From Candidatus Aminicenantota bacterium (GTDB lineage: Bacteria; Acidobacteriota; Aminicenantia; UBA2199): DNA of 8,097 nt. The DNA lies in the NCBI GenBank assembly GCA_020355945.1, contig CP070627.1, forward strand, positions 1,326,344 to 1,334,440, written 5' to 3'. This document shows, piece after piece, positions 6,867 to 8,097 of the stretch; within the stretch, counting starts at the first letter, position 1, and each line of letters begins with the position of its first letter. Made by a program: the position numbers and the translations under genes. A model generated the notes under the pieces. The model saw nothing but the letters and a program-made list of their open reading frames with translations. It was not told where the DNA came from and ran no database searches.

Positions 6867-7685
6867 ATGGAGAAAGATCAAAATATATTTAAAAAATTGA
6901 GTGTTGTTATCCCGGTATATAACGAGGAGAAGACCGTTCAAGAATTGGTGGAGACTGTTTTAGCGGTTCCGCTGCACCTGGATAAGGAGTTGATTATTGT
7001 TGATGATTGTTCAACGGATAACACCTTTTCCCTTATTTCTCAACTAAAGGAAAGCAATCCTTGCCTCCGGGTGTTTCGGAATGAGAAGAACAGGGGTAAA
7101 GGGTTCAGTGTTAAAAGAGGTATTGAAGAGGCGGCCGGTGATATTATTGTTATCCAGGATGCGGACCTGGAATATGATCCGAATGAATACCCTAAATTGC
7201 TAAAGCCTATTCTCCAGGGAAATGCTGATGTGGTTTACGGTTCGCGGTTTATTACCTCGGAACCGAAGCGGGTTTTATATTTCTGGCATTATGTCGGCAA
7301 TAAAATATTGACGCTTTTTTCCAATATGGTGAGTAATTTAAACCTTTCGGATATGGAAACCTGTTACAAGATGTTCCGGGCGCCGGTGATCAAAGCCATT
7401 AAAATCAAAGAGAACCGATTTGGTTTTGAGCCGGAGATAACTTTTAAGTTGTCCAGGATCAAGGGATTACGGATTTATGAAGTAGGGATATCTTATCATG
7501 GTCGCACGTATGAGGAAGGGAAGAAGATTATCTGGAAAGATGGGGTTCGTGCTTTTTATGTGTTGTTAAAGAATTCTATTTTATACGCTATAAGAAAGAA
7601 AAAGCATATTTATAAACCCGGACCGCTGATAAACGCTGATAGTGATGATGACCATGATAAAATCTCGAATAAGTCGGACCGCTGA
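6867..7685 (+). CDS. Family 2 glycosyltransferase, DPM1/DPG-synthase-like
   Basis: 272 residues from ATG 6867. GGAG (6855-6858) is 8 nt from this ATG but only 2 nt from the in-frame ATG at 6861, so 6867 is preferred; the longer form would add two residues. The GT-A domain has LSVVIPVYNEE (11-21), VDDCSTDNT (45-53), NRGKG, the metal-binding DAD (98-100), YGSRF (124-128), DMETCYKMF (162-170), FEPEI (187-191) and SYHGRTYEEGKKI (209-221). This series is typical of dolichyl- or polyprenyl-phosphate sugar synthases, which charge a lipid phosphate with a sugar from a nucleotide sugar on the cytoplasmic face. There is no C-terminal membrane pair, so it is probably peripheral. Residues about 253-272 (PLINADSDDD onward) are encoded by repeat DNA and look unrelated to the family; the stop codon lies in the second repeat copy. 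It is the last gene of the run, 25 nt after the methyltransferase. Confidence 0.93.
   Translation: MEKDQNIFKKLSVVIPVYNEEKTVQELVETVLAVPLHLDKELIIVDDCSTDNTFSLISQLKESNPCLRVFRNEKNRGKGFSVKRGIEEAAGDIIVIQDADLEYDPNEYPKLLKPILQGNADVVYGSRFITSEPKRVLYFWHYVGNKILTLFSNMVSNLNLSDMETCYKMFRAPVIKAIKIKENRFGFEPEITFKLSRIKGLRIYEVGISYHGRTYEEGKKIIWKDGVRAFYVLLKNSILYAIRKKKHIYKPGPLINADSDDDHDKISNKSDR
7619..7651. repeat. Direct repeat, copy A, inside the family 2 glycosyltransferase 3' end
   Basis: A 33-nt unit starting CGGACCGCTGAT, with an internal second CGCTGATA. It matches copy B (7675-7707) at 29 of 33 positions; the copies are 56 bp apart start to start. It is in frame and encodes GPLINADSDD. From memory, CGCTGAT-rich repeats are dispersed in many bacterial genomes; this needs a search. 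Confidence 0.6.
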
Positions 7686-7707
7686 TGACCGCTGATAATG
7701 GTGATGA
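7675..7707. repeat. Direct repeat, copy B, containing the glycosyltransferase stop codon
   Basis: The second copy of the 33-nt unit, 29 of 33 positions identical to copy A. The TGA stop of the glycosyltransferase (7683-7685) is part of the repeat, so the repeat fixes where the protein ends. Four differences between the copies suggest an old duplication or separate members of a family. Confidence 0.6.
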
Positions 7708-7805
7708 AGATAGAGAACGAACGTAAATCGACGGACGAAAGGTGACAGGCGAATGGTTCGTTTGCGGGCGGGGAAACCCCCAATGTTATTGACATAAGGT
7801 TCTGT

Positions 7806-7849
7806 CCTGTCCGGGAAATTACAATACTCCTGTTCAACAAGAGGACAGG
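7806..7849. repeat. Nested inverted repeats with two alternative pairings
   Basis: GGACAGG (7843-7849) can pair perfectly with CCTGTCC (7806-7812) or, with one G-T wobble, with the nearer CCTGTTC (7829-7835, loop 7 nt). The two stems exclude each other. There is no T-run after the 3' arm. It could be a 3'-end structure of the upstream operon or the remains of a palindromic repeat; it lies upstream of the next promoter, so it is not that gene's leader. Confidence 0.35.
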
Positions 7850-7926
7850 GGTTAAATCACAAATTACAAATTACAAACAAAAAATGGAAATAAAACAATG
7901 TGTGGATAGAAGAAATAACAAAATGA

Positions 7927-7955
7927 TTGAAAAATTTTATTTTTGATTATATAAT
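7927..7955 (+). promoter_or_regulatory. Predicted sigma-70-type promoter of the last gene
   Basis: TTGAAA (7927-7932), a 17-nt spacer and a perfect TATAAT (7950-7955), the same boxes and spacing as the promoter at 4122-4150. Transcription would start near 7962, giving a leader of about 42 nt. It separates this gene from the glycosylation operon. Confidence 0.6.
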
Positions 7956-8003
7956 TCTATCAAATGGATAAAAAGATGAATCGTTTGAAAAGGAGGTTGC
8001 AAA

Positions 8004-8097
8004 ATGTTAGAACTGAGTCTAAAATCCGCCTCCGGTGATATTGACACTTTCAAAAAAGTTGTCTCCGACGGTATTTTAGAGGAAAGGAAAAAGATCA
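8004..8097 (+). CDS. Unrecognised protein, N-terminal 31 residues only (runs off window)
   Basis: An ATG at 8004 is preceded by AGGAGG (7991-7996) at 7 nt, and by a consensus-like promoter, so a real gene starts here. The visible part begins MLELSLKSASGDIDTFKKVV and continues with a charged stretch (SDGILEERKK, 21-30). It has no signal peptide or membrane segment so far. The fragment is too short for me to assign a family, and I propose no function. Confidence 0.75.
   Translation, partial: MLELSLKSASGDIDTFKKVVSDGILEERKKI

Larger units (their letters stand above)
7686..8003. other. Intergenic region, repeat-bearing, no convincing gene
   Basis: This 318-bp gap holds the rest of direct repeat copy B, then a GC-richer stretch (7740-7815) without a convincing open frame, a pair of alternative stems (7806-7849), a short tandem repeat of ACAAATT (two full copies and a partial, 7859-7877) and, at its right end, the promoter and ribosome binding site of the next gene. 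A minus-strand open frame crosses much of it but has no supporting features. No tRNA, attachment site or T-tailed terminator is visible. Confidence 0.6.

Noticed and set aside
7610..7840. Minus-strand open frame of 76 codons across the end of the glycosyltransferase and the gap
   Set aside because: It is built largely from the direct repeats and gap DNA, with no ribosome binding site or recognisable motif.
7859..7877. CRISPR-like or iteron array at the ACAAATT repeats
   Set aside because: Units are only 7 nt, with two full copies and no spacers; there are no cas or replication genes nearby.

Overview
The window looks like chromosomal DNA of a Gram-negative-type bacterium that invests heavily in signal transduction. 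It carries the start of a very large hybrid kinase, a PAS/GAF histidine kinase, a tandem universal stress protein and a short glycosylation operon. Kinases of the hybrid type are common in cyanobacteria, Desulfobacterota/Myxococcota-like lineages and some candidate phyla. I cannot place the organism to a phylum from sequence alone. Nothing points to a plasmid, phage or insertion sequence.

Layout. Positions 1-1086 (minus strand) hold the first 362 residues of a hybrid Ser/Thr kinase: a kinase domain followed by the P-loop of an AAA-type ATPase, running off the left edge. Its promoter is back to back with that of the plus-strand cytosolic sensor histidine kinase (GAF-PAS-HisKA_2-HATPase, 1366-3090). 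A tandem UspA protein follows (3199-4083) with its own promoter, which has a perfect dyad in its spacer. A three-gene run follows: a multi-pass, probably GT-C fold, glycosyltransferase (4196-6145), a SAM-dependent methyltransferase (6227-6841) and a DPM1-like family 2 glycosyltransferase (6867-7685). A repeat-bearing gap leads to a new, unrecognised gene that starts at 8004 and leaves the window.

How the parts may work together. The left half is a signalling and stress block: two kinases that could share regulation in the divergent promoter region, and a stress protein. The right half fits a lipid-linked sugar route, in which the family 2 enzyme would charge polyprenyl phosphate with a sugar and the membrane GT-C enzyme would transfer it, with a methylation step between. 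That link is inferred from family and gene order only.

Two patterns run across the window. First, five sites match a sigma-70-like promoter with a 17-nt spacer, most of them TTGAAA or close to it followed by TATAAT or close to it. Second, the glycosylation operon, but not the signalling genes, is studded with palindromic or direct repeats. One sits in frame inside the GT-C gene, three hairpins straddle the GT-C/methyltransferase junction, and one repeat family encodes the C-terminal tail and stop codon of the family 2 glycosyltransferase. No clearly new multi-gene system is visible; the repeats and the altered kinase active site are the best leads.
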